A stretch of DNA of 64,000 nucleotides. Source: Enterococcus sp. DIV2402 (GTDB lineage: Bacteria > Bacillota > Bacilli > Lactobacillales > Enterococcaceae). The notes under the pieces are model-generated. The model did not search any database, was not told the origin of the DNA, and saw only the letters and a program-made list of their open reading frames with translations. The stretch is from positions 1,154,501-1,218,500 of the forward strand of contig NZ_CP147251.1 in assembly GCF_017426705.2 (NCBI RefSeq). Direction: 5' to 3'. Of this stretch, positions 33,897 through 46,294 are shown piece by piece (positions within the stretch are counted from its first letter, which is position 1; every line of letters begins with the position of its first letter). A program made the translations under genes and the position numbers.

Positions 33897-35729
33897 ATGA
33901 AGAATAAAGTTCGCTTTTTTCAATCAGTGAACTTTAAAATCGCCCTGACATTTATCTTGATTTTGTTAATTTCAATCGAGATTATCGGGGCGTATTTTAT
34001 TCGCGGATTGGAACGCTCAACGATCGAGAGTTTTAAAACAGGGATGAATTCTCAAGTTGAAACGCTCGCAGGTACGTTAGGCAATTATTTAGGTCAAGAA
34101 GGAACAAATAGTCAACAAGTGGATAGTGAAATCCAACGAGTCTTAGATAATAGTGATTCACCAGACATTGTTGAGATGAAAGTCGTCGATCAAAAAAGCA
34201 TCATTCGAGCAACGACAAATGTCAGTGACCGTAATTCGATTGGTAAGAAAAATGAAGATCCGTATATCAATGATTTTGCGAATAAAAATATTACAGCGAT
34301 TGATGATTCCACAGGTGATCGTGTGCAGATTAATGTTCAGGTCATTCAGTCTGCTGGTGATACGGTCATTGGTGTCTTATATGTGAAAAGTAATTTAGAA
34401 CAAAAGTACAATGAAATTAATAACATTGCGTTTATCTTTGTAACGGCATCAGTGATTGCGGCGATGATTTCTATGCTAGTGGCGGTCTTGATTGCACGTT
34501 CTATTACGCAACCCATTGGCGAAATGCGAGAACAAGCATTGCGGATTGCTAAGGGAGATTATAGTCACAAAGTAGAGGTTAAAGGTCGTGACGAGCTAGG
34601 TCAATTAGCCGAAACATTCAATCAACTAGCCGAAAGAATTGAAGAAACACAAGAAGCGATGGAGTCTGAACGCAATCGATTAAATAGCGTATTAGCGCAT
34701 ATGACTGACGGCGTCGTTGCGACTGACCGACGAGGCAAAGTTATCACCATCAACGAAATGGCGTTATCGTTATTGAATGTCAAACAAGAAGAAGCAATCG
34801 GGCAATCGATTCTAACGTTATTTGAAATGGAAGAAGATTATACATTGCGTAAATTATTGGAAAATCCAAATGAAATTTTATTGGACCGCCCTTCAAATGA
34901 TCCTAATTTAGAGGCTTTAATCTTACGTGTCGATTTCTCAATGATTCGCCGGGAATCAGGGTTTATTTCTGGTTTAGTAGCGGTGTTACATGATGTTACT
35001 GAGCAAGAAAAAACAGAACAAGAACGTCGAGAGTTTGTCTCAAATGTTTCTCATGAATTGCGCACGCCGCTAACGAGTATGCGTAGTTACATTGAGGCAT
35101 TAAATGAAGGCGCATGGCAGGACCCGGAGATTGCACCCAATTTCTTAAAAGTAACATTAGATGAAACAGATCGTATGATTCGGATGATTAATGACTTATT
35201 AAATCTTTCGCGGATGGACAGTGGGAATTCTGGTCTACAATTGGAATTTATTAATTTTAAAGAATTAGTCCATTTCGTCTTGGATCGTTTTGATATGATG
35301 GTTAATAATCATGAAAAGAGTTATATCATTCGTCGTGAGTTTACCAAGCGTGAGTTATGGTTAGAAGTGGACACGGACCGCATGATTCAAGTAATCGATA
35401 ATATTATGAACAATGCTATTAAATACTCGCCTGATGGTGGGATTATCACTGTTCGTTTAGTAGAGACGCATAACAATATTATTTTAAGCGTGACGGATCA
35501 AGGCTTGGGAATTCCGAAGAAAGATTTAACAAAAATTTTCGATCGTTTCTATCGTGTAGACAAAGCGCGTGCTAGAAAACAAGGGGGAACGGGGCTTGGT
35601 TTAGCAATCTCTCGTGAAGTGCTTAAAGCACATGGTGGAACTATTTGGGCAGAAAGTCGTGAAAATGTTGGTTCAACGTTCTTTATCAGCTTACCATATG
35701 AACCTTACGAGGAGGATTGGTGGGAATGA
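33897..35729 (+). CDS. walK: Sensor histidine kinase WalK (YycG/VicK)
   Basis: This 610-residue membrane kinase phosphorylates WalR. It has a membrane helix at about 13-33 and an extracellular Cache/PAS-like domain (about 35-180). A second helix follows (about 181-202), then HAMP (203-255) and a cytoplasmic PAS (about 265-370). HisKA carries His386 in NVSHELRTPLTSM, and HATPase (about 480-605) has GLGIPKKD and GGTGLGLAIS. The presence of both helices with a full extracellular domain is the Staphylococcus/Enterococcus layout, unlike the single-helix streptococcal VicK. Its stop overlaps the walH start (ATGA). Confidence 0.95.
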   Translation: MKNKVRFFQSVNFKIALTFILILLISIEIIGAYFIRGLERSTIESFKTGMNSQVETLAGTLGNYLGQEGTNSQQVDSEIQRVLDNSDSPDIVEMKVVDQKSIIRATTNVSDRNSIGKKNEDPYINDFANKNITAIDDSTGDRVQINVQVIQSAGDTVIGVLYVKSNLEQKYNEINNIAFIFVTASVIAAMISMLVAVLIARSITQPIGEMREQALRIAKGDYSHKVEVKGRDELGQLAETFNQLAERIEETQEAMESERNRLNSVLAHMTDGVVATDRRGKVITINEMALSLLNVKQEEAIGQSILTLFEMEEDYTLRKLLENPNEILLDRPSNDPNLEALILRVDFSMIRRESGFISGLVAVLHDVTEQEKTEQERREFVSNVSHELRTPLTSMRSYIEALNEGAWQDPEIAPNFLKVTLDETDRMIRMINDLLNLSRMDSGNSGLQLEFINFKELVHFVLDRFDMMVNNHEKSYIIRREFTKRELWLEVDTDRMIQVIDNIMNNAIKYSPDGGIITVRLVETHNNIILSVTDQGLGIPKKDLTKIFDRFYRVDKARARKQGGTGLGLAISREVLKAHGGTIWAESRENVGSTFFISLPYEPYEEDWWE

Positions 35730-37042
35730 AAATTACAGAAAGAATGGTACGCTTTGGCTTATGTACGATGATTGCGTTAAGTTTTTATTTGTCTTATCTG
35801 ATATGGTGGAGTCCAGCAACCAAAGATACGACATTAGTCAATGAAGTCGAGACAGATGCGCGTACGGAATTAAACGTTAAAGATGCATCAGAGGTTTTTC
35901 TGCCGTTACGTTTAACACGCATTGACCAGGAAACAATTGATGAAACCAATACCGAAAGTTTAGTAAAAAAATTCCAAACAGATATCGCAAATGCACAGTT
36001 TGAAACAGCGCATATAAAAAAGTATGACTCTGCCGAAGATTTTGCTACCCAAACGCAATTAGATGAAGGCGTTGAGTTAGCATATGCAGCAGCGATGCCG
36101 ATGAGTTCCTATTTAGATACTTTCCATATTACCTTGCCAATGTCAGAGGAAATGGAACAAGAGACGGAATTTTTACGTATTCAAATTGATTTCAAAAAAG
36201 AAAAGATTCGATTTTTAAATCGGAATAAATTGACTGTTTTAGAAGCGAAAGTTTTATCAGGAATGAATGAATTTAAACATACAATTAAGAATAATGCTGC
36301 AGAATGGGTGGCGGTATTTCGTGACCCAGGCTACAGCTCGTACCAATATTACACCGTTGAACCAGTGAAACTGAAGATGTATAGCTACATTTCTTCTACG
36401 CGTCCTTATACGGTATTTCGAGATTCATTCTTTACTAATCCTAAAAACGTGCGCAGTAATGATGGAACAGCTAATTTGAATTTTTACGATGGGACAGAAT
36501 CAATGACAATCCAACAAGAGCAGCAACAAATCGATTTTCGTAGTGTTGTTCGTACGGATCATCAATTTGATATCTATACCACTAGTTATAATTATATTCG
36601 TGGATTAGGGACAAATTACGGCTCATTACGTTTATTCGATCAATCGAAAAATATCATTGATTACCGTATTTTTGTTGAGGGATTTCCTGTTTTTAGTGAT
36701 AGAGCGGAAGGGAAAATCACTGTTCGTTTTAGTGAAAACGGCCAAGTGAATCAAAAAAATATTGAAATTAAAGCCAATTTAAATACGATTCAAGTACCGA
36801 TTCCGTCAGAGCGAGAAATTACCTTACCTTCCAGTTATGAAGTAGTCCAAAACTTGTATTTACATGGAGCGGAGTACGAAAAACTAAATATGATTGTCAT
36901 TGGATATGGTTGGAAAAATATACAAGATACAGGCGTCATTGACTTAGAACCGAATTGGTACATTCAGTATGAAAACACTTGGTATAGCTATGAACAGTTA
37001 CTAGCGTATTTAGAAGAAAGCGAGGAGACAAATGGATTTTAA
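35726..37042 (+). CDS. walH: WalH (YycH), negative regulator of WalRK
   Basis: This 438-residue protein has one N-terminal membrane helix (about 9-29; FGLCTMIALSFYLSYLIWW) and a large extracellular part of YycH type. With WalI it binds WalK and adjusts its activity. The ATG at 35726 follows GAGGAGG at nine bases and overlaps the walK stop as ATGA. The frame also opens at a TTG at 35717, which abuts the ribosome site and is rejected. The 3' end overlaps walI by 11 bases. Confidence 0.88.
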   Translation: MKITERMVRFGLCTMIALSFYLSYLIWWSPATKDTTLVNEVETDARTELNVKDASEVFLPLRLTRIDQETIDETNTESLVKKFQTDIANAQFETAHIKKYDSAEDFATQTQLDEGVELAYAAAMPMSSYLDTFHITLPMSEEMEQETEFLRIQIDFKKEKIRFLNRNKLTVLEAKVLSGMNEFKHTIKNNAAEWVAVFRDPGYSSYQYYTVEPVKLKMYSYISSTRPYTVFRDSFFTNPKNVRSNDGTANLNFYDGTESMTIQQEQQQIDFRSVVRTDHQFDIYTTSYNYIRGLGTNYGSLRLFDQSKNIIDYRIFVEGFPVFSDRAEGKITVRFSENGQVNQKNIEIKANLNTIQVPIPSEREITLPSSYEVVQNLYLHGAEYEKLNMIVIGYGWKNIQDTGVIDLEPNWYIQYENTWYSYEQLLAYLEESEETNGF

Positions 37043-37895
37043 ACGAATCGAATGGATTTTTTTCCTAGCTTTTCTGGGGGTAAATATATTTTTAGTCAGT
37101 ATTTATCGAGAAGCACGCTCTGAGCAAAATATTGTCTCTCGTTCGAATCAAAAAATTCCAATTGAACAACGGTTAGCTTCTGAGAATATTCAATCAGCGG
37201 GTGGTTTTTCAGAAGAAAAAATTCTCGGCTATTATTTAAGCGGTGAACCCACAAATATGGATCAACTCATAGAAAAAGAACGCGCAAATAGCGCTCATCC
37301 AGAACTTGTTAATGGCCAAACGACAACTGAAGGAACGGTGTTAACGCATGTTGTCAATGATGGCGCGTACCTACGTAATAATGGTCGAATGACAGATACC
37401 CTACACAATTACTTTGAACGAAGCAAGAATTTAATGTTTCAAAATGAATATACGTATATTTCAGAATGGGATAGAGCAGACGGTGACTATGTTGAACTCT
37501 TTGCTGCTCAAGCGTATGAAGGAATTCCAATTAATGATGATTCTAGTCGCTTAGGAATCACAGTAAGAAAAGAAGAAGACTCCTTAATCGTGGTGAGTTA
37601 TACACAAACGCATGTGGATAATTTAACACCACTCCGTGAAGCAATGATGTTATATTCAGAAGAAGATGCGGTCAATACGTTATATATCAATAATAAAATT
37701 CCAAGCAATTCCACTTTGAAGTGGCAACAGCTTGCCTATACGTTGACGCTTAAAGTTCGTGGGAAAAATGTTTATGTTCCAGCTTGGTTTGTTGCGATTG
37801 AAACCCCAGATGAGACGGTTCAAATTGAGCGCGTTAATGCTTTAACAAATCGTATTATCACAAATACTACAGTTCGCACAGTAGAAAATACGTAA
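37032..37895 (+). CDS. walI: WalI (YycI), WalRK regulatory protein
   Basis: This 287-residue single-pass membrane protein has a helix at about 5-24 (RIEWIFFLAFLGVNIFLVSIY) and a YycI extracellular domain of about 260 residues. It works with WalH on the WalK sensor. GAGGAGACAA precedes the ATG, which lies within the end of walH, so translation is coupled. The C-terminus has the typical WFVAIETPDETVQIERVNALTN. Confidence 0.86.
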   Translation: MDFKRIEWIFFLAFLGVNIFLVSIYREARSEQNIVSRSNQKIPIEQRLASENIQSAGGFSEEKILGYYLSGEPTNMDQLIEKERANSAHPELVNGQTTTEGTVLTHVVNDGAYLRNNGRMTDTLHNYFERSKNLMFQNEYTYISEWDRADGDYVELFAAQAYEGIPINDDSSRLGITVRKEEDSLIVVSYTQTHVDNLTPLREAMMLYSEEDAVNTLYINNKIPSNSTLKWQQLAYTLTLKVRGKNVYVPAWFVAIETPDETVQIERVNALTNRIITNTTVRTVENT

Positions 37896-37948
37896 AAAGA
37901 TGGGTATAATAGATTCAATGTTTAAATTTAGAGAGGAAGTCACAGGCA

Positions 37949-38755
37949 ATGGAGAAACAAAACGCATTTCAAATTAGCATCTTAGCAAGTGGAAGTTCAG
38001 GAAACTCGTTGTTTATTGAAACCGAGAAGAAAAAAATCTTGGTAGATGCTGGTCTAAGCGGTAAAAAAATTACTTCATTGTTAGGTGAAGTCGGACGAAA
38101 ACCAGAAGAATTAGATGCTATTTTGGTTACTCATGAGCATCGCGATCATATTCATGGAGTCGGTGTTCTGGCTAGAAAATACAAATTGGATGTCTATGCG
38201 AATGAAAAAACGTGGCAAGCAATGTCACCTTTAATCGGTAATGTCGCAGTGGAACAGCAACATATTTTTGAAATGGGGAAAATCTTAACTTTTGGTGATA
38301 TGGATATCGAAAGTTTTGGAGTATCTCATGATGCGGCTGCTCCTCAATTCTATCGTTTTTATAAAAACGGGAAATCATTTGTCATCCTAACAGACACGGG
38401 TTATTGTAGTGATTATCTACGCGGCACGATTCGTGGAGCAGATGCGTATTTAATGGAAAGCAATCATGATCTGGAAATGTTACGAATGGGTGCGTATCCG
38501 TGGAACTTAAAACAACGAATCTTAGGTGATCGAGGGCACCTATCGAATGAAGACGGGGCATTAGTGATGACTGATATTCTAACCGATAACACGAAACGGA
38601 TTTATTTAGGACATTTAAGTCGTGAAAATAATTTGAAAGAATTGGCTCATATGACTATGGAAAATATCTTATATGAACACGGACTAGGTGTAGGTGAAAC
38701 CGTGCATGTTTATGATACCGATCCAAGTAAAGCAACAGAATTATTTGTCATTTAA
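37949..38755 (+). CDS. walJ: WalJ (YycJ), metallo-beta-lactamase-fold hydrolase
   Basis: This 268-residue protein has the beta-lactamase fold with the zinc motif THEHRDHIHGVG near 62, LTDTG near 147, and MESNHD near 170. It is the usual last gene of the wal operon; a DNA-repair/5' exonuclease role has been proposed for the family. GAGAGGAAGTCACAGGC precedes the ATG. A terminator follows. In many Firmicutes htrA comes next, but here it is an RpiR gene. Confidence 0.9.
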   Translation: MEKQNAFQISILASGSSGNSLFIETEKKKILVDAGLSGKKITSLLGEVGRKPEELDAILVTHEHRDHIHGVGVLARKYKLDVYANEKTWQAMSPLIGNVAVEQQHIFEMGKILTFGDMDIESFGVSHDAAAPQFYRFYKNGKSFVILTDTGYCSDYLRGTIRGADAYLMESNHDLEMLRMGAYPWNLKQRILGDRGHLSNEDGALVMTDILTDNTKRIYLGHLSRENNLKELAHMTMENILYEHGLGVGETVHVYDTDPSKATELFVI

Positions 38756-38782
38756 AAGAAGGGCGCGAGGCTCTTCTTTTTT
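38754..38782 (+). terminator. Terminator of the wal operon
   Basis: AAAAGAAGGGC pairs with GCTCTTCTTTT around a short GC-rich loop, then T. Confidence 0.65.
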
Positions 38783-38802
38783 GTTCAGAAAGGATAGTTG
38801 AG

Positions 38803-39570
38803 ATGTTTGATAACGAAAAAGTGAGGACCTTAAACGAGTTAGAAATGCTGGTTTATGATTATATTTTAAAACATAGAGAAGTTGTAGTAGAAATGTCGAT
38901 TCGTGAATTGTCTGCGGTATGTCACGTTTCGACGGCAACTATTGTTCGTGTGTGTCACAAGCTAAATTTAGCCGGATTCTCTGAGTTGAAATATGTTATT
39001 AAACAAAAAATTGAAACAGATACGTTGTATAATCTGGATTATTTTTATCATGAAACTTCTCAAATCGATACTTTTTTAAAACGTGTGAACCAAGAAAGTT
39101 ATCGTAAAATCCTAGAGATCGCCATTGATATGATTGTTGCAGCGAATCATATTATTTTTACAGGAATTGGCACTAGCGGCATTTTAGGCATGTATGGTAG
39201 TCGTTATTTCATGAATGTTGGTTTGAATTGTTACAGCTTAACAGATGCTTTTGCTCCAGTTTCTCCTCGGTTGCAAACGAACACGTTAATCATTGCTCTG
39301 TCGGTATCTGGAGAAACACCAGAAGTTTTAGACCAAATAAAAGAATTTAAACAATACGGCGGAACAATTTTAAGTATTACCAATGATGAGCATTCAACCA
39401 TTGCTCGTTTTTCAGATTATAATTTATCGTATTATATGCCGGAAGTCTTTTATGGTAGAAGAGACGACTTAAATATTACCACACAAGTTCCTGTTATTAC
39501 GCTTTTGGAAGTTTTAGCCCAACAAGCCAGTCATAAAATTTATCTTGCTAAAAAAACAGATTCCGAATGA
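38803..39570 (+). CDS. RpiR-family regulator of the beta-glucoside locus
   Basis: This 255-residue regulator has an N-terminal HTH (about 10-75; MSIRELSAVCHVSTATIVRVCHKLNLAGF) and a SIS domain (about 110-230; FTGIGTSGILGMYGSRYF, then ALSVSGETPEVLDQIKEF). It should sense a phosphosugar such as 6-phospho-beta-glucoside. It is followed by a terminator and a perfect 16-bp palindrome before the PTS gene, which it presumably binds. AGAAAGGATAG precedes the ATG. Confidence 0.83.
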   Translation: MFDNEKVRTLNELEMLVYDYILKHREVVVEMSIRELSAVCHVSTATIVRVCHKLNLAGFSELKYVIKQKIETDTLYNLDYFYHETSQIDTFLKRVNQESYRKILEIAIDMIVAANHIIFTGIGTSGILGMYGSRYFMNVGLNCYSLTDAFAPVSPRLQTNTLIIALSVSGETPEVLDQIKEFKQYGGTILSITNDEHSTIARFSDYNLSYYMPEVFYGRRDDLNITTQVPVITLLEVLAQQASHKIYLAKKTDSE

Positions 39571-39590
39571 AGAGAGGAATCTGTTTTTTT
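39552..39590 (+). terminator. Terminator of the RpiR gene
   Basis: AAACAGATTCC pairs with GGAATCTGTTT, then T. The 5' arm includes the last codons of the gene. Confidence 0.75.
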
Positions 39591-39592
39591 TA

Positions 39593-39608
39593 TTGAAACA
39601 TGTTTCAA
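39593..39608. promoter_or_regulatory. Perfect palindrome TTGAAACATGTTTCAA, candidate RpiR operator
   Basis: A perfect 16-bp dyad lies 137 bases before the PTS IIC gene and just after the RpiR gene terminator. Its position makes it the best operator candidate. A cre-like TGTAAGCGAATACT (39659-39672, two mismatches) lies between it and the gene. Confidence 0.55.
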
Positions 39609-39744
39609 ATTTCTGGTAACTACTTTTTTTTCAAAAATTTTTTGTTTATATTAAGGGATGTAAGCGAATACTTTGTTGGATAATAGTAACAACAGATTTA
39701 CAAGCAATTATTATAAGTAAAATGAACGAATAGGAGAAATGACA

Positions 39745-42490
<2,746 letters not shown>

Positions 42491-42491
<1 letters not shown>

Positions 42492-42530
42492 AAAAACCGT
42501 CTAGTGTTGAAGCTAGACGGTTTTTTTATT
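42491..42530. terminator. Two-way terminator between bgl and CPBP genes
   Basis: AAAAAACCGTCTAG pairs with CTAGACGGTTTTTT around an eight-base loop. It overlaps the stop of the convergent gene. Confidence 0.85.
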
Positions 42531-43164
42531 TGGGAAGTTCTATTGATTGTAAAAGTATATTGGCAATAACAACTAAGGTATTCATCCCCACATGCGCTAA
42601 AATAGAAGTCCAGATTTTTCCAGTGTTGTAATAGAGTAGACTAAAGAAAAATCCTAAGGCGAAATACAATAACAAATGCCCATCTTGATGAATGAGTGCA
42701 AATAAGAACGAGCTGATACTAATTGCTAACCACACATTCAGATATTTTTCAAGAAAACCAGTGATAGCACGACGGAAGACAAATTCTTCCATGATAGGTC
42801 CGCCAATCATCACCGCAATGGCAAAAAGAGGTTGCTGTAAAACAATTTGAATAATATTTTGCGTATTTTCAGAAGCAACCTCTTGTCCAAATAATTGTTC
42901 GATTTGTAAGACGATATTTTGTAAAAAGATGGCTACAAAAATTCCGCCTAATCCAAATGCAATGACTTTTAACCAATTGCTTTCTTTTCTTTCGAAAGAT
43001 AGCCATTCATTTTGTTGTAAATATAAGATAACTAAGACAGCTGCTCCTAAAAGATACGCAATCATCGTGGCAAATACTTGATTAGTTGCGGGTAAGAAAG
43101 CAGGCGAGAAAAAAGCAGCTGCATAAAATAAAATCGTTAATACACTATATTTTTTTGTGGACAT
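42526..43164 (-). CDS. CPBP (CAAX-type) intramembrane metalloprotease
   Basis: This 212-residue membrane protein has about six to seven helices and the CPBP/Abi motifs: EEFVFRR (EExxxR), near 130, FALIHQD near 168, and HVGMN near 192. Such proteins are putative intramembrane proteases, sometimes tied to bacteriocin immunity or prelipoprotein processing. The ATG at 43164 follows GAGGAGAATTCT; the frame opens earlier without a ribosome site. It diverges from groESL. Confidence 0.82.
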   Translation of the reverse strand: MSTKKYSVLTILFYAAAFFSPAFLPATNQVFATMIAYLLGAAVLVILYLQQNEWLSFERKESNWLKVIAFGLGGIFVAIFLQNIVLQIEQLFGQEVASENTQNIIQIVLQQPLFAIAVMIGGPIMEEFVFRRAITGFLEKYLNVWLAISISSFLFALIHQDGHLLLYFALGFFFSLLYYNTGKIWTSILAHVGMNTLVVIANILLQSIELPK

Positions 43165-43279
43165 AGAATTCTCCTCTCGTTTATTTACTATTATAACAAA
43201 AATAGTGCAGGACAAGTTGTTAAGAAGGAGAGACTTATTTAACCAATTTTGACTTTTATAAAAAAATAATTCAAAAGAC

Positions 43280-43308
43280 TTGCATTCTAGAATGAAAATA
43301 AGTAATAT
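43280..43308 (+). promoter_or_regulatory. groESL promoter
   Basis: TTGCAT (43280-43285) and TAATAT (43303-43308) have a 17-base spacer. CIRCE follows 12 bases later. Confidence 0.65.
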
Positions 43309-43320
43309 TAGTTTTGTAAG

Positions 43321-43347
43321 TTAGCACTCGATATATGAGAGTGCTAA
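43321..43347 (+). promoter_or_regulatory. CIRCE element (HrcA operator)
   Basis: TTAGCACTC-N9-GAGTGCTAA is a perfect match to the HrcA-binding inverted repeat. It represses groESL until heat shock. Confidence 0.97.
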
Positions 43348-43392
43348 TGACAGCAAATCATAGAGATTAGAAATTAATTGGAGGGATTTATC

Positions 43393-43677
43393 GTGTTAAA
43401 ACCATTAGGTGATCGTGTATTGATCGAAGTCGCAAAAGAAGAAGAAAAAACTGTCGGAGGACTTGTTTTAGCATCTGCAGCAAAAGAAAGACCGCAAACA
43501 GGAACGGTTGTCGCTGTTGGTGAAGGCCGCGTCTTAGATAATGGGGAACTAGCAGCTGTACCAGTTAAAGTTGGTGACACTGTTTTATTTGAAAAATATG
43601 CTGGTTCAGAAGTGAAATACGACGGTAAAGAATATCTGATTTTTTCAGCAAAAGATATTGTTGCAATCGTAGAATAA
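43393..43677 (+). CDS. groES: Co-chaperonin GroES
   Basis: This 94-residue Cpn10 starts [19 protein letters not shown] and contains the mobile loop ([25 protein letters not shown] over residues 20-44). It caps the GroEL ring during folding. The start is GTG at 43393 after GGAGGGATTTATC; the in-frame ATG at 43378 overlaps that site and is not used. It forms an operon with groEL under CIRCE/HrcA. Confidence 0.95.
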   Translation: MLKPLGDRVLIEVAKEEEKTVGGLVLASAAKERPQTGTVVAVGEGRVLDNGELAAVPVKVGDTVLFEKYAGSEVKYDGKEYLIFSAKDIVAIVE

Positions 43678-43700
43678 TCAAATAAACATACGCAGTATAA

Positions 43701-45350
<1,650 letters not shown>

Positions 45351-45355
45351 AAACG

Positions 45356-45397
45356 AACGACAATCCCTGTTTTAAAAGGGATTGTCGTTTTATTTTT
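45356..45397 (+). terminator. groESL terminator
   Basis: AACGACAATCCC pairs perfectly with GGGATTGTCGTT around a ten-base loop, then TTATTTTTG. Confidence 0.85.
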
Positions 45398-45649
45398 GTT
45401 CTATATCATCTGAAAGAAGCAAAACTTGGCAGTTTATTTAAACACTGGTTTACTTGTTTTTTCATTACATAAGTATAAAAATGCAATGTTGTACTTGCAT
45501 CCATAGCTCTTCATCCATTCAAACATAAAAATCGAGAATAGCCCTCTATTTTAAGGAAATGTATCCATGATAGGATAAAAAAGATTTATTTAAGGAATTT
45601 TAAATCAAGTGTAAATAACATGGCTATAAATGTAATAGCGTATAGAGCT

Positions 45650-45763
45650 TTAGAAATTACAAAAGAAGTCACCCTCAAATAGTAATAAGCTTGGATTTAA
45701 AACTAATGCTATAACTAGAATCATAGATACAACAATAAAAATATCATCCCATTTTTTAATAAT
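45650..45763 (-). CDS. Possible small membrane peptide without a standard start
   Basis: Thirty-seven codons begin ATT ATT AAA AAA TGG and give IKKWDDIFIVVSMILVIALVL followed by NPSLLLFEGDFF. A good ribosome site GAGGAGTAATCT lies directly upstream. No ATG or GTG is in place; an ATG-to-ATT change would explain this. It may be a broken small membrane protein. The internal Met at about residue 14 is a poor alternative start. Confidence 0.3.
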   Translation of the reverse strand: MIKKWDDIFIVVSMILVIALVLNPSLLLFEGDFFCNF

Positions 45764-45840
45764 AGATTACTCCTCAATGAAATAGTTCTTACCTACATTG
45801 ATAATCCTAGCATTGATTTGTAAGCAATCACTTTTAGCTT

Positions 45841-46290
45841 AAACGTCGTAAATCAATGCTTGAACGTTAAATTTTTTTAGCAGATGAATCTGTGTGTTTA
45901 ATTGAACAGGTACTGAAAAATACTGCCTAGTCTTTCAAATTCGCTAAAAAAGTCTTATTAAATAACCTAAATAATATTATAAAATTATGTGAAGAGGAAA
46001 TTTTAGCGGAACCTGAAATTACTGTGGATGATTTATAGAGACAATCGATAAGTTGCCAGGGTTTATAAATTAATTTAAATATTTTAGAAAAATTAAATGA
46101 ATTTTTTTAATAAATCCAGATAACGAGCGCTATTAAATCAGTTTTTTACTATAATTTTTATTTTTTTTTAATAAAAAAACAAAAAATATATTCAATCAAG
46201 CTAGTCCTAAAATTGCTTTTCTGAAAGGTGCTTGCTAAAATAAGAGAAGAATTGAACGAACTAGAAGAAATGATTCAAAACTGGTGGTAG
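45841..46290 (+). pseudogene. Degraded reading frame with several stops
   Basis: One frame gives protein-like pieces: KRRKSMLER, then FLADESVCLIEQVLKNTA, then a 35-codon stretch SFKFAKKVLLNNLNNIIKLC...AEPEITVDDL (45931-46038), and at the end VLAKIREELNELEEMIQNWW (46228-46290). These stay in phase but are separated by seven or more stops. I cannot name the source. Chance is possible in such AT-rich DNA. Confidence 0.3.
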
Positions 46291-46294
46291 ATGA

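Larger units (their letters stand above)
45398..46294. other. Long decayed, AT-rich region
   Basis: About 900 bases hold no intact gene. On the plus strand one frame from 45841 to 46290 reads like scattered coding sequence interrupted by many stops. On the minus strand a 37-codon hydrophobic reading lies at 45650-45763. Both are listed separately with low confidence. Confidence 0.5.

Noticed and set aside
38803..39570. Phage or plasmid origin for the beta-glucoside locus
   Set aside because: No mobility genes or repeats flank it and its base composition looks like its neighbours.
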